Assembly: GCF_004343155.1 (NCBI RefSeq)
Contig: NZ_SMDC01000006.1
Span: forward strand, 62,001 to 126,000
Direction of reading: 5' to 3'
DNA from: Marichromatium gracile
Lineage (GTDB): Bacteria; Pseudomonadota; Gammaproteobacteria; Chromatiales; Chromatiaceae
Length of the DNA stretch: 64,000 bases
The translations under genes and the position numbers were made by a program. Shown here piece after piece: positions 21,197 through 30,320 of this stretch; the first letter of the stretch is position 1; every line of letters begins with the position of its first letter. The notes beneath the pieces are model-generated. The model saw only the letters and a list, made by a program, of their open reading frames with translations, had not been told where the DNA came from and ran no database searches.

Positions 21197-22291
21197 ATGG
21201 CAAGCACCGAGACCTTCTACGAGGTGATGCGCCGGCAGGGGATCAGCCGCCGCAGTTTCCTCAAATACTGCAGTCTGACCGCCGCCGCGCTCGGTCTGGC
21301 GCCGAGTTATGCCGGGCGCATCGCCGAGGCGATGGAGACCAAGCCGCGCACCCCGGTGCTGTGGCTGCACGGGCTGGAATGCACCTGTTGCACCGAGTCG
21401 TTCATCCGCTCGGCCCATCCGCTGGTGCAGGACGTGGTGTTGTCGATGATCTCGCTCGACTACGACGACACCCTGATGGCCGCCGCCGGGCATCAGGCCG
21501 AGGCGATCCTGGAGGAGATCCGCGAGCGTTATCGCGGCAACTACATCCTCGCCGTCGAGGGCAACCCGCCGCTGGCCCAGGACGGGATGAGCTGTATCAT
21601 CGGCGGGCGGCCCTTCCTCGATCAGCTCCAGGAGGTCGCTGCCGACTGCAAGGCGGTGATCGCCTGGGGTTCCTGCGCCTCCTGGGGCTGTGTCCAGGCC
21701 GCCCGTCCCAATCCCACCCGCGCCACCCCGGTGCACGAGGTGATCCGCGACAAGCCGGTGATCAAGGTGCCCGGCTGTCCGCCGATCGCCGAGGTGATGA
21801 CCGGGGTGATCACCTACATGCTCGCCTTCGACCGGCTACCGCCGCTCGATCGCCAGGGTCGGCCGCTGATGTTCTACGGTCAGCGCATCCACGACAAGTG
21901 CTACCGCCGTCCGCACTTCGACGCCGGTCAGTTCGTCGAGTCCTGGGACGACGAGGGCGCGCGCAAGGGCTACTGTCTCTACAAGATGGGCTGCAAGGGC
22001 CCGACCACCTACAACGCCTGTTCCACGGTGCGCTGGAACGACGGCGTGTCCTTCCCGATCCAGTCCGGTCACGGCTGCATCGGCTGTTCCGAGCGTGATT
22101 TCTGGGACAAGGACAGCTTCTACGAGCATGTCACCGATACCCATGTGTTCGGCATCGAGGCCAACGCCGACCGCGTCGGTCTTGCCGCCGCCGGCACCGT
22201 GGGCGCGGCGATCGGGGCGCATGCGGTGGCCAGCGCGCTGCACCGGACCAAACAGCGCGATCAAGCGCAGCACGAGGAGCGTGAAGAATGA
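21197..22291 (+). CDS. hupS: Uptake [NiFe] hydrogenase small subunit, oxygen-tolerant type
   Basis: HupS carries the three Fe-S clusters that move electrons from the active site to HupC. The 364-residue precursor has a twin-arginine leader (RRSFLKY) cut near residue 45, and a C-terminal transmembrane helix (near 330-350). Proximal-cluster ligands are at C62, C65, C160 and C193 (mature 17, 20, 115 and 148). Two extra cysteines lie at C64 (ECTCC) and C165 (WGC), equal to mature positions 19 and 120, as in oxygen-tolerant membrane hydrogenases. GGGGGAGG precedes the ATG at 21197; upstream in-frame codons lack one. The stop overlaps hupL (ATGA). Confidence 0.97.
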   Translation: MASTETFYEVMRRQGISRRSFLKYCSLTAAALGLAPSYAGRIAEAMETKPRTPVLWLHGLECTCCTESFIRSAHPLVQDVVLSMISLDYDDTLMAAAGHQAEAILEEIRERYRGNYILAVEGNPPLAQDGMSCIIGGRPFLDQLQEVAADCKAVIAWGSCASWGCVQAARPNPTRATPVHEVIRDKPVIKVPGCPPIAEVMTGVITYMLAFDRLPPLDRQGRPLMFYGQRIHDKCYRRPHFDAGQFVESWDDEGARKGYCLYKMGCKGPTTYNACSTVRWNDGVSFPIQSGHGCIGCSERDFWDKDSFYEHVTDTHVFGIEANADRVGLAAAGTVGAAIGAHAVASALHRTKQRDQAQHEEREE

Positions 22292-24078
22292 CGGTGAAGA
22301 CGCCGAACGGTTATTCCCTCGACGACTCGGGTCGGCGCGTGGTGGTCGATCCGGTCACCCGCATCGAGGGGCACATGCGCTGTGAGGTCAACCTCGACGA
22401 CGACAACGTGATCCGCAACGCCGTCTCCACCGGCACCATGTGGCGCGGGCTGGAGGTGATCCTGCGCGGGCGCGATCCGCGCGACGCCTGGGCCTTCACC
22501 GAACGGATCTGCGGCGTCTGTACCGGGACCCACGCGCTGACCTCGGTGCGCGCGGTGGAGGACGCACTCGGCATCGCCATCCCCGAGAACGCCAACTCGA
22601 TCCGCAACATCATGCAGTTGACGCTGCAGGTGCACGACCATCTGGTGCACTTCTATCACCTGCACGCGCTCGACTGGGTCGACGTGGTCTCGGCGCTCGA
22701 CGCCGATCCGCGCGAGACCTCGCGTCTGGCGCAGTCGATCTCGGCCTGGCCGCTGTCCTCGCCGGGCTATTTCCGCGACGTGCAGAACCGGGTCAAGCGC
22801 TTCGTCGAGTCCGGCCAGCTCGGTCCCTTCATGAACGGCTACTGGGGCAATCCGGCCTACAAGCTGCCGCCCGAGGCGAATCTGCTGGCGCTCACCCACT
22901 ATCTCGAGGCGCTCGATTTCCAGAAGGAGATCGTCAAGATCCACACCGTCTACGGCGGCAAGAACCCGCACCCCAACTGGCTGGTCGGTGGCGTGCCCTG
23001 CGCGATCAACGTCGACGGGACCGGTGCGGTGGGCGCGGTCAACATGGAGCGGCTGAACCTGATCTCCTCGATCATCGACCGCACCATCGAGTTCATCGAT
23101 CAGGTCTATGTCCCCGATCTGATCGCCATCGCCGGTTTCTACAAGGACTGGACCTATGGCGGCGGGCTGAGCAGCCAGGCGGTATTGTCCTACGGCGACA
23201 TCCCCGAGCACGCCAACGACGACTCGGCGGAGAACCAGCTGCTGCCGCGCGGGGCGATCATCAACGGTCGCTTTGACGAGATCCACGACGTCGACCTGCG
23301 CGACCCCGATGAGATCCAGGAGTTCGTCGATCACGCCTGGTTCAGCTATCCCGATGAGTCGCGCGGACTCCACCCCTGGGACGGCATCACCGAGCCCAAC
23401 TTCACCCTCGGTCCCAACACCAAGGGGACGCGTACCCGCATCGAGCAGATCGACGAGCGCGCCAAGTACAGCTGGATCAAGGCCCCGCGCTGGCGCGGGC
23501 ACGCCATGGAGGTCGGACCGCTGGCGCGCTGGACCATCGGCTACGCCAAGGGCATCCCGGAATTCAAGGAGCCGGTCGACAAGCTGCTGACCGATCTCGG
23601 GCTGCCGTTCGATGCGCTGTTCTCGACCCTCGGACGGACCGCCGCGCGCGGACTCGAGGCCTCCTGGGCGGCGCACAAGCTGCGCCACTTCCAGGACAAG
23701 CTGATGGCCGCGATCGCCGCCGGCGACACCACCACCGCCAACGTCGAGCGCTGGGAGCCCTCGACCTGGCCGAAGCGCGCCAAGGGCGTGGGCACCAGCG
23801 AGGCGCCGCGCGGCGCGTTGGGTCACTGGGTGGTGATCGACTCGGGCAAGATCGAGAACTATCAGGCGGTGGTGCCGACCACCTGGAACGGCTCGCCACG
23901 CGATCCCGCCGGCAACATCGGCGCCTTCGAGGCGGCGTTGCTCAACACCCCGGTGGCGCGCGCCGACGAACCGTTGGAGATCCTGCGCACCCTGCACAGC
24001 TTCGATCCCTGTCTGGCCTGCTCGACCCATGTCATGGGGCCCGGCGGCGAGGAGCTGACCCGGGTCAAGGTCCGCTGA
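22288..24078 (+). CDS. hupL: Uptake [NiFe] hydrogenase large subunit
   Basis: HupL holds the Ni-Fe(CN)2CO site that splits H2. The 596-residue precursor has the N-terminal RICGVC motif (C75, C78) and the C-terminal DPCLACSTH motif (C575, C578), giving the four nickel-ligating cysteines. Fifteen residues follow the last His ([11 protein letters not shown]..), the tail removed by HupD after nickel insertion. The family signature [12 protein letters not shown] is near residue 24. The protein is exported with HupS by the Tat route, without its own leader. The 4-bp overlap with hupS suggests coupled translation. Confidence 0.97.
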   Translation: MTVKTPNGYSLDDSGRRVVVDPVTRIEGHMRCEVNLDDDNVIRNAVSTGTMWRGLEVILRGRDPRDAWAFTERICGVCTGTHALTSVRAVEDALGIAIPENANSIRNIMQLTLQVHDHLVHFYHLHALDWVDVVSALDADPRETSRLAQSISAWPLSSPGYFRDVQNRVKRFVESGQLGPFMNGYWGNPAYKLPPEANLLALTHYLEALDFQKEIVKIHTVYGGKNPHPNWLVGGVPCAINVDGTGAVGAVNMERLNLISSIIDRTIEFIDQVYVPDLIAIAGFYKDWTYGGGLSSQAVLSYGDIPEHANDDSAENQLLPRGAIINGRFDEIHDVDLRDPDEIQEFVDHAWFSYPDESRGLHPWDGITEPNFTLGPNTKGTRTRIEQIDERAKYSWIKAPRWRGHAMEVGPLARWTIGYAKGIPEFKEPVDKLLTDLGLPFDALFSTLGRTAARGLEASWAAHKLRHFQDKLMAAIAAGDTTTANVERWEPSTWPKRAKGVGTSEAPRGALGHWVVIDSGKIENYQAVVPTTWNGSPRDPAGNIGAFEAALLNTPVARADEPLEILRTLHSFDPCLACSTHVMGPGGEELTRVKVR

Positions 24079-24124
24079 GGGCGTGCGCTCAGCCCCACCA
24101 CCCAACAATGCGGAGGTTGCAGCC

Positions 24125-24817
24125 ATGTTGCCAGACGTCCCCACGGTCAAGCAGACGGCGGTCTATGTCTATCAGGCCCCGGTGCGGGTGTGGCACTGGG
24201 TCAACGCGCTCTCGATCCTGGTGCTCGCCGTCACCGGCTATCTGATCGGCGCGCCGCCGCCGACCCTCTCGGGGGAGGCGAGCGCGCACTATCTGATGGG
24301 TGATATCCGCTTCCTGCACTTCGCCGCGGCCTATGTGTTCGCCGTCGGCTTCCTGTTCAGGATCTACTGGGCGCTGGTCGGCAACGCCTACTCGCGCCAG
24401 CTCTTCAGCCTGCCGTTCTGGCGTCGGCGCTTCTGGCGCGAGCTGGTGCACGAGCTGCGCTGGTACGCCTTTCTCGAGCGCGAGCCGTGCAAGTACATCG
24501 GCCACAACCCGCTGGCGCACCTGTTCATGGTCGCCATCATCACCGTCGGCGGGCTGGTGATGATCGTCACCGGCTTCGCCCTCTATGCCGAGCAGACCGG
24601 TCTCGGCTCCTGGCAGGACGAGCTGTTCGGCTGGGTCATCCCCTGGGTCGGGCAGAGTCAGGACGTGCGCATGTGGCACCATTGGGGGATGTGGGTGATC
24701 GTGGTGTTCGTGATGCTCCACGTCTATACCGCCATCCGCGAGGACATCATGTCGCGCCAGAGCCTGATCAGCACCATGATCAGCGGCTGGCGGATGTTCA
24801 AGGACGACCGGCCATGA
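24125..24817 (+). CDS. hupC: Hydrogenase b-type cytochrome subunit (Ni/Fe-hydrogenase cytochrome b)
   Basis: HupC anchors HupSL to the membrane and passes electrons to the quinone pool. The 230-residue protein has four hydrophobic helices with candidate heme-ligand histidines in VWHWVNA, FLHFAAAY, MWHHWGMW and MLHVYTAI. The ATG at 24125 is chosen over the frame opening at 24083 because GGAGG lies 8 bp upstream and MLPDVPTVKQTAVYVYQAPVRVWHW matches family N-termini (seen in pieces). The stop overlaps hupD. The linked cytochrome b supports a respiratory or photosynthetic uptake role over a soluble enzyme. Confidence 0.95.
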   Translation: MLPDVPTVKQTAVYVYQAPVRVWHWVNALSILVLAVTGYLIGAPPPTLSGEASAHYLMGDIRFLHFAAAYVFAVGFLFRIYWALVGNAYSRQLFSLPFWRRRFWRELVHELRWYAFLEREPCKYIGHNPLAHLFMVAIITVGGLVMIVTGFALYAEQTGLGSWQDELFGWVIPWVGQSQDVRMWHHWGMWVIVVFVMLHVYTAIREDIMSRQSLISTMISGWRMFKDDRP

Positions 24818-25458
24818 GCGCGCCCGCAGCACCTCCGCGTACCCTGCTGCTCGGTATCGGCAACCTGCTGTGGGCCGACGAGGGCTTCGGCGTGCGGGTG
24901 GTCGAGCACATTGCCCGGCACTACCGGTTCGGCCCCGAGGTGCGGCTGCTCGATGGCGGCACCCAGGGGATCTATCTGGTCGATCAGGTGCGCTGGGCCG
25001 AGCTGCTGGTGATCTTCGATGCGGTCGACTACGGGCTGGCGCCGGGCACGCTCAAGCTGGTCGAGGGCGAGGCGGTGCCGCGTTTTCTCGGCGCGCGCAA
25101 GATGAGTCTGCACCAGACCGGGTTCCAGGAGGTGCTGGCGCTCGCCGCGCTGCTCGGCGACCTGCCCGAGCGGATGCTGCTCGTCGGCGTCCAGCCCGCC
25201 GAGCTGGAGGACTTCGGCGGCAGTCTCACCCCCGGGGTGCGGGCGATGATCGAGCCGGCGGTGGCCGCCGCGCGCGACTGGCTCGCGCCCCATGGGGTCG
25301 AATGGACGGCGCTGGCGCAGCCCTCGGAGCCGGGCGCGCTCGCCGACCTGCCGCATGGCGCGCTGGCGCTGGGGCGCTATGAACAGGAGCGTCCGAGCGT
25401 CGAGCAGGCCTGTCGCAGCGGCGATGCGCGGGTGCTCGAACGGCTGCGTGAGGACTGA
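24814..25458 (+). CDS. hupD: Hydrogenase maturation endopeptidase HupD
   Basis: HupD cuts the C-terminal tail from HupL once nickel is in place. The 214-residue protein has the family fold with GIGNLLWADEGFGVRV at the N-terminus. The three nickel-sensing residues of HybD-type proteases are visible: Glu in ADEGF (near 23), Asp in IFDAVDYG and His in SLHQTG. The ATG overlaps the hupC stop by 4 bp. The C-terminal 30 residues are less conserved. Confidence 0.94.
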   Translation: MSAPAAPPRTLLLGIGNLLWADEGFGVRVVEHIARHYRFGPEVRLLDGGTQGIYLVDQVRWAELLVIFDAVDYGLAPGTLKLVEGEAVPRFLGARKMSLHQTGFQEVLALAALLGDLPERMLLVGVQPAELEDFGGSLTPGVRAMIEPAVAAARDWLAPHGVEWTALAQPSEPGALADLPHGALALGRYEQERPSVEQACRSGDARVLERLRED

Positions 25459-25461
25459 GCC

Positions 25462-25761
25462 ATGTGCATCGGCGTACCGATGGAGGTGATCGAGAGCGGT
25501 CCGTGCTGGGCCTGGTGTGTCGATGGCGAGCGGCGCTTGCGGGTCGACATGCGTCTGGTCGGCGAACAGCCGCCGGGGACCTGGGTGCTGGTCTTTCTTG
25601 AGAGCGCGCGCGAGGTGATGGACGCCGGCGAGGCGCAGCGGGTGCGTGATGCGCTGTTGGCGATGCGTCTGGCGCTCGACGGCGAGTCGGTCGATCATCT
25701 GTTCGCCGATCTGATCGAGCGCGAACCCCAGCTCCCCGAGCACCTGCGCGCCAAGGACTGA
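25462..25761 (+). CDS. hupF: HypC/HupF family hydrogenase assembly chaperone
   Basis: HypC-family proteins carry the Fe(CN)2CO unit or hold the immature large subunit. HupF paralogs are thought to protect the large subunit under oxygen. This 99-residue member begins MCIGVPMEV, with the essential N-terminal cysteine after Met, and has the small beta-barrel pattern VDMRLVGEQPPGTWVLVFLESA. Its place within the structural operon 3 bp after hupD, not with hypDE, favours HupF over HypC. This fits the oxygen-tolerant type of the small subunit. Confidence 0.9.
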   Translation: MCIGVPMEVIESGPCWAWCVDGERRLRVDMRLVGEQPPGTWVLVFLESAREVMDAGEAQRVRDALLAMRLALDGESVDHLFADLIEREPQLPEHLRAKD

Positions 25762-25777
25762 GTCCCCGGAGACCCTG

Positions 25778-26599
25778 ATGCAACCGACCATCCCCCCGAT
25801 CCTGCTGGGGCCGGGCAGTCAGGCCGACGAGGCCGATCTCGCCACCCCGATCGGCGTGCCCATGTCGGCGCCGATGCAGACCTATGTGCCGCCTGTCTCG
25901 ATCGACTCGCCCGGTGGTGTCGCCGAGCAGGAGGCGTTGCGTTGTCTCGACGCGCTGCGGGCGCTGCTCGAGCGTCCCGTGCCCCAGGGGCTGGTGCTCG
26001 ATTTCTCCAGTTCGAACGCGCGTGCGTTGGTTGCCCAGGCGCTCGGGCGGGGCGAGGTCGAGGTGGCCTGTGCCCACCGGCCCGAGTTCAGTGTCCGCGA
26101 GACCCGGCTGACCGGGGTCTGGTGGGTCGTCGATGAGCGAGGGGAGCGGTTGGAGGTGGCACCGATCCCGGCCTGCGTGTCACGGATCGCCGCCGCGGTG
26201 GCCGCTGAGCGGCTGCGCGAGGTCGATGACTGGGGGGCGGCGCTGGGCGCGCGTGCGGTCTGCGCCGAGTTGAGCGCGGCGCACGACGGCTGGTGTCCGG
26301 GGGATGCCCCGCGGGTGATCAATCTCAGTCTCTCGCCGCGTGGTCCGGCCGACCCGCCGATGCTCGAACAGGTCCTCGGGCGTGGTCCGGTGGCGATCCT
26401 GTCGCGTGGTTACGGCAGTTGCCGGATCGAGTCGACGCGGCTGCGCCACTGTTGGTGGGTCGGCCATTTCAACCCCGAGGGTCGGGCGGTGCTCGAGACC
26501 CTGGAGCTTGCCGAGGTGCCAACCGCCGCGCTGGCGACCGCCGAGGACATCGCCGACGCCGCACCGCGACTGGACGAGATCCTCGCCGCCTTGCGCTGA
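25778..26599 (+). CDS. hupH: Hydrogenase expression/maturation protein HupH (HyaF-like)
   Basis: HupH/HyaF proteins help mature Fe-S or nickel sites of group 1 uptake hydrogenases. The 273-residue protein shows the C-terminal signature SRGYGSCRIESTRLRHCWWVGHFN, given here in parts: GYGSC, CWWV and FNPEG near residues 208-235. A conserved proline-rich N-terminus and an LPxxL-like middle precede it. The ATG at 25778 follows CCGGAG. It ends the hup operon in this window. hupG, hupI, hupJ, hupK and the hyp genes are not adjacent, so they must lie elsewhere or be absent. Confidence 0.88.
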   Translation: MQPTIPPILLGPGSQADEADLATPIGVPMSAPMQTYVPPVSIDSPGGVAEQEALRCLDALRALLERPVPQGLVLDFSSSNARALVAQALGRGEVEVACAHRPEFSVRETRLTGVWWVVDERGERLEVAPIPACVSRIAAAVAAERLREVDDWGAALGARAVCAELSAAHDGWCPGDAPRVINLSLSPRGPADPPMLEQVLGRGPVAILSRGYGSCRIESTRLRHCWWVGHFNPEGRAVLETLELAEVPTAALATAEDIADAAPRLDEILAALR

Positions 26600-26608
26600 G
26601 CCGAAGGA

Positions 26609-27343
26609 TTAGCCGTGGCTGGCCAGCCGTGAAGCGCAGGCGCGGATGCGATCGCGGCCCAGGGTCTCCTCGGGCAATCCCTGTGCGAAACCGCGGATGA
26701 AGCCGTAGAGATCGCTCACCGAGTGCTCGAAGCGCAACTCCACCTGGTGCAGCGGCGCCCATTCATGTCCGGGCAGTAGCTGGCGCGCCTGATCGATCAC
26801 CCGCGCGCGCAGGGCCAGCTCGCTGCTCATCTCGGTGCCGGCGATCGACAGGCGGATGCTCTGGTCCTCGCGGTAGGCTGCGGTGGTGGTCACCATCAGC
26901 CCGCCGGCGGCGATCTGGCGCAGCACGTCGCAGATGTCGTCGGGGTCGTTGTAGACCAGCTCGAGACGTTCGCTCAGGGGGAGTGCGGCCTGCTGGCCGC
27001 CGAGCTGCGCGAGCATCATCTCGAGTCGTTGTTCGCTCATCGGCGGGACGCGGAAGAAGCGGGTGGCGACGATCAAGCGACCGTCGTCGAGCGCCTCGCG
27101 ACGGACGATCTCGGCGTCGGCGCAGAAGCTCGAGTTCTGCTGCCAGGGGAAGAACAGCCGCAGGGTGTTGCTGCCGGTCTCGAGCGCGCGCTCGGTGACG
27201 AAGCGCGCCCCGCCCCAGGAGAGGTCCTGGTTGATCGCCTTGAGCGGCGTGGGGTGGTCCTCGAGCAGCACATCGATCGGCATCTGGATCGGGATGCGCC
27301 GTTGGGTGCGCTTCTCCGCCTGGACGAGTTGTTGCAATTGCAT
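26609..27343 (-). CDS. PilZ-domain protein, predicted c-di-GMP effector
   Basis: The 244-residue cytosolic protein starts MQLQQLVQAEKRTQRRIPIQ. It contains the c-di-GMP-binding PilZ motifs: a basic KRTQRR stretch near residues 11-16, followed about 30 residues later by DLSWGGARF (the D/NxSxxG motif, near 44-52). The C-terminal 120 residues form a second region of unclear type. Many PilZ proteins control motility, exopolysaccharide or secretion. It is convergent with hupH and stands apart from the next minus-strand gene. Its target cannot be inferred. Confidence 0.85.
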   Translation of the reverse strand: MQLQQLVQAEKRTQRRIPIQMPIDVLLEDHPTPLKAINQDLSWGGARFVTERALETGSNTLRLFFPWQQNSSFCADAEIVRREALDDGRLIVATRFFRVPPMSEQRLEMMLAQLGGQQAALPLSERLELVYNDPDDICDVLRQIAAGGLMVTTTAAYREDQSIRLSIAGTEMSSELALRARVIDQARQLLPGHEWAPLHQVELRFEHSVSDLYGFIRGFAQGLPEETLGRDRIRACASRLASHG

Positions 27344-27497
27344 GCCCGTGTCTCCCAATGTCGTTGATCGTTCTGATGGTCGTATCCATACAGATCTGAC
27401 AACCGACCGGGATTCCTTCCCGCGCATTCTCAAGCGTTCCCGGCGCGTCTCGGGACGCGTCGGGCGGGGCCGACCGGTCGTGGTCGGCTTGTTGCGT

Positions 27498-28532
27498 TTA
27501 CTCGTCCGATATCTTGACGTCCTCGCCCGCGGCGAGCAGGGCCGCGGTCTTGGCGTCGATATAGTCGAAGGGGTCCGCGTGGTCCTGATAGTGACCCGCG
27601 CCGACATACTCGAGCATGCCGATGAAATGATAATGATAAAGCATATTGTCGATGCGCGTTCGCTCCTGCCCCTGATCGAAGAGCACCAGGGTGGGGCGGT
27701 AGAGGATATCGAGGTCGCGGGCCAGCGCGCGCGCGGTGGTGGCCGTGCCGTCGGGGGCGATGATCGGTGTCTCGGCCCCGGCATCGAGTCGCACCAGGGT
27801 GAAGGCGGCGAGCGCCTCGCGCACCTCGGGATCGGCGAGATGACCGTCGTGGAGTGCATCGCAGGCGCTGCAGGCCGTGTCCTCGAAGAGGATCGCCAGC
27901 GGACCCTCGATCGCTGAGAGGTCCGCGATCTCGCGGATCTGCGGGTGCGCGCGCAGCTGGTAGCGCCCCTGCTCGCGGTGGCTGCGCAGATAGTCGGCCA
28001 GCGACTGCTCGGTATAGGCGCGCGCGTTGACATAGTCGAGGATGCGCTTGAGGTCCTCCGGATTGCGATAGCCGCCGATCTTTGCCACCGGGGTGTTGGT
28101 GGCGTCGAGGAAGATCAGCGTGGGGGTCGTCTCGACCCGATAGAACTCGGCCAGCGCCTTCTCCGGCAGGCGGGTGTCCGGGGTGATGGCGACCTCGCGA
28201 TCCCCCTTGATGTTGAGCGCGATGACGTCGAAGTGGGTGCGGATGAAGTCGCGATGCGGGCCGTGCTTGAAGTTCTCCTCGACCATCTTGTAGCAGTAGG
28301 GGCAGCCGTTCAGCTCCATGTACAGGATCAGGTGGCGCCCGGCAGCAGTGGCCTCATCGACGTCCTCGGCGATCTCGAGGAAGCTCTCCTTGAACCACGT
28401 CGGGTGTTCGCTGGTCTTGGCGCCGAGCAATCGGCCCGCCGAGTCCTCGGCCTGCGCCAGGGGGGCGCAGAGCAGCACGGTCAGCGTGGCGAGCAGGGCG
28501 GTGGTGCGGGGGCGCTTGCCGGTGGTTCGCAT
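27498..28532 (-). CDS. Periplasmic protein with two thioredoxin-like domains
   Basis: The 344-residue protein has a signal peptide (LLCAPLAQA) and two thioredoxin-fold halves. The first has a CPYC active site (near residue 77) and a cis-proline loop TTPTLIFLD. The second has CSAC (near residue 222) and RPTLVLFDQG. It resembles SoxW/DsbC-like or YyaL-type thioredoxins acting in the periplasm. Two redox-active sites in one chain suggest an electron-relay or disulfide-reduction role, perhaps linked to sulfur or cytochrome c chemistry, but no sox or ccm gene is adjacent. Confidence 0.8.
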   Translation of the reverse strand: MRTTGKRPRTTALLATLTVLLCAPLAQAEDSAGRLLGAKTSEHPTWFKESFLEIAEDVDEATAAGRHLILYMELNGCPYCYKMVEENFKHGPHRDFIRTHFDVIALNIKGDREVAITPDTRLPEKALAEFYRVETTPTLIFLDATNTPVAKIGGYRNPEDLKRILDYVNARAYTEQSLADYLRSHREQGRYQLRAHPQIREIADLSAIEGPLAILFEDTACSACDALHDGHLADPEVREALAAFTLVRLDAGAETPIIAPDGTATTARALARDLDILYRPTLVLFDQGQERTRIDNMLYHYHFIGMLEYVGAGHYQDHADPFDYIDAKTAALLAAGEDVKISDE

Positions 28533-28621
28533 CGCCTATCTCCCTGAATCGGTTGCGATAGGTCGATGCTAACCGCACTCGGTGTGGATGCGCCAGCGTT
28601 GTCGTGTGCCGGTGCCCGCGT

Positions 28622-29317
28622 TCAGATCAGCGGGCCGACGGCGGTGCCGATGAGCAGCACCGCAGAGGCGGCGACGGTGATCAATACATTGTCGTCGATC
28701 GGGCCGAACTCGTAGCGCTCGACCACGGTTGCCACCACCGCCGAGATCAGCCCCCACACCGGGATCGCCGGGGTGGCCAGCGCGCCGATGTACCAGCCCA
28801 TCGGCGCGCTCACCGCGAGCATCGCGATGTTGCCCACCGGGCTCTTGGAGCGGCGCCGGATCAACGCGTTGCGCACCACCCCGGTGACCCCGTCGCCGAA
28901 GGCCATGTAGAGCGAGGGCAGGATCGCCAGCCAGGGGTTGTCGAGCAGCCACCACAGCAGCGACACCGACAGCGACCACATCAGCGCGAACTTGACGTCG
29001 TTGCGGTTCTCGGTGATCTGGAACCAGTACAGTCGCCAGCCGCTGACATGGGCGACGAACACCGCCAGGGTGAGCAGCAGGCCGCTGACCAGCGGGAACC
29101 AGGGGTCGGTGAACACCAGCGGCACCATCAGCGAGCCGACGCCGCCGGCGAGCATGTGGACGATCTTGCGGGTGTAGTAGACGGCGCGGATCGGCTCCAT
29201 GCCGCGCGCCACCATCCAGGCATAGGGCAGTCGGGTGGCGATGAGCACGACGAGGATGTAGAGCCCGAGGGCGCAGGCCCAGAGCAGTTGGGTCGAGAAG
29301 GACATACGGATCAGCAT
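28622..29317 (-). CDS. Membrane CTP-dependent lipid kinase-like protein (dolichol/phytol kinase family)
   Basis: The 231-residue protein has about seven hydrophobic helices and the family motifs YYTRKIVHMLAGG (near residues 47-59) and FGDGVTGVVRN (near 139-149) followed by SKSPVGNIAML. These motifs mark the SEC59/VTE5/phosphatidate cytidylyltransferase-like group, which phosphorylates polyprenols, phytol or diacylglycerol with CTP. In a phototroph a phytol or geranylgeraniol kinase is attractive, but that is inference. ATGs at 29317 and 29305 are both possible; the second has better spacing to the G-rich ribosome binding site. Confidence 0.7.
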   Translation of the reverse strand: MLIRMSFSTQLLWACALGLYILVVLIATRLPYAWMVARGMEPIRAVYYTRKIVHMLAGGVGSLMVPLVFTDPWFPLVSGLLLTLAVFVAHVSGWRLYWFQITENRNDVKFALMWSLSVSLLWWLLDNPWLAILPSLYMAFGDGVTGVVRNALIRRRSKSPVGNIAMLAVSAPMGWYIGALATPAIPVWGLISAVVATVVERYEFGPIDDNVLITVAASAVLLIGTAVGPLI

Positions 29318-29370
29318 CCCCCTGGATGACGGTGAGACGAGCGGTGGTCCGGCCGCTGGTGCGGTCGGCG

Positions 29371-29395
29371 CAAAACGTTATATTGTATCTTTTCG
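29371..29395. promoter_or_regulatory. Candidate Zur box before znuA
   Basis: CAAAACGTTATATTGTATCT is followed by TTTC. It resembles the gammaproteobacterial Zur operator (GTTATA core with AT-rich symmetric half), but one half-site is degenerate. It lies 14-38 bp before the first znuA ATG, over the likely promoter. A Zur gene ends the operon downstream. Confidence 0.45.
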
Positions 29396-29408
29396 TGTCC
29401 CCGAATCC

Positions 29409-30320
29409 ATGTCCGCGAGGTCCATCCCCATGTCCCTGATCACGCGCCTGCTGTGCCCGGTGCTGCTGGCCGCGTCGCTGCCGGCGGTGGCCGCCGAGCC
29501 CGAACCGCTGGAGGTCTTCGTCAGCCTCGCCCCGCAACAGACCTTCGTCGAGGCCATCGGCGGCGATCGCGTCGAGGTGCATGCCCTGGTCGCGCCGGGC
29601 GAGAGTCCGCACCTGTTCGAGCCGCGCCCGCGCCAGATCGCCGCGCTGGCCGAGGCCGACCTCTTCGTGCGTATCGGCGCGTCCTTCGAGGAGGGCTGGT
29701 TGGCGCGGTTGCGTGCGGCCAACCCCGAGCTGCCGATCCTCGACGCCCGCGAGGGCATCGAGCTGCGCCAGCTCGCGACCGATCACGACGCCCATCACGA
29801 TCACGACCATGGCCACGATCATCATCACGGCGAGATCGATACCCACATCTGGACCAGTCCGCCGCTGGTGCGGGTGATGGCCGGACACCTGCGCGATACC
29901 CTCGGCGCGCTCGACCCGGCGCACGCCGAGTACTTCGCCGCCAATCATGACCGCTTCGTCGCCGAACTCGACGCCCTCGATGCCGAGCTTCGCGAGCGGC
30001 TGGCCGGGCTCGCACACCGTCGATTCATGGTCTATCACCCTGCCTGGGGCTATTTCGCCGCGACCTATGGGCTCGAGCAGGTCGCCATCGAACGCGCCGG
30101 CAAGGAGCCCGGGGCACGGGCGCTGACCGCGCTCATCGAGCAGGCGCGGCGCGAGGACGTGCGCCTGATCCTGGTGCAGCCGCAGCTCGATCCGCGCGCC
30201 GCCGAGCGCGTCGCCGAGGCGATCGACGGTCGGGTCGAGGTGCTCGATCCGCTCTCGCCCGAGTATTTCGCCACCTTGCGCCGTCTTGCTGCGTTGCTCA
30301 CCGCCGAGGAGGCTCGATGA
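29409..30320 (+). CDS. znuA: Zinc ABC transporter periplasmic binding protein
   Basis: ZnuA binds Zn(II) in the periplasm and delivers it to ZnuB. The 303-residue precursor has a Sec signal peptide ending in AVAAEPEP. Zinc ligands are in PHLFEP, DTHIW and YHPAWGY. A charged His/Asp loop (DHDAHHDHDHGHDHHHGE, near residues 123-140) is typical of zinc-specific, not manganese-specific, cluster A-I proteins. The in-frame ATG at 30430 is not relevant; the one at 29430 (MSLITRLL) follows GAGG and may be the true start, shortening the leader by seven residues. The gene overlaps znuC by 4 bp. Confidence 0.93.
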   Translation: MSARSIPMSLITRLLCPVLLAASLPAVAAEPEPLEVFVSLAPQQTFVEAIGGDRVEVHALVAPGESPHLFEPRPRQIAALAEADLFVRIGASFEEGWLARLRAANPELPILDAREGIELRQLATDHDAHHDHDHGHDHHHGEIDTHIWTSPPLVRVMAGHLRDTLGALDPAHAEYFAANHDRFVAELDALDAELRERLAGLAHRRFMVYHPAWGYFAATYGLEQVAIERAGKEPGARALTALIEQARREDVRLILVQPQLDPRAAERVAEAIDGRVEVLDPLSPEYFATLRRLAALLTAEEAR

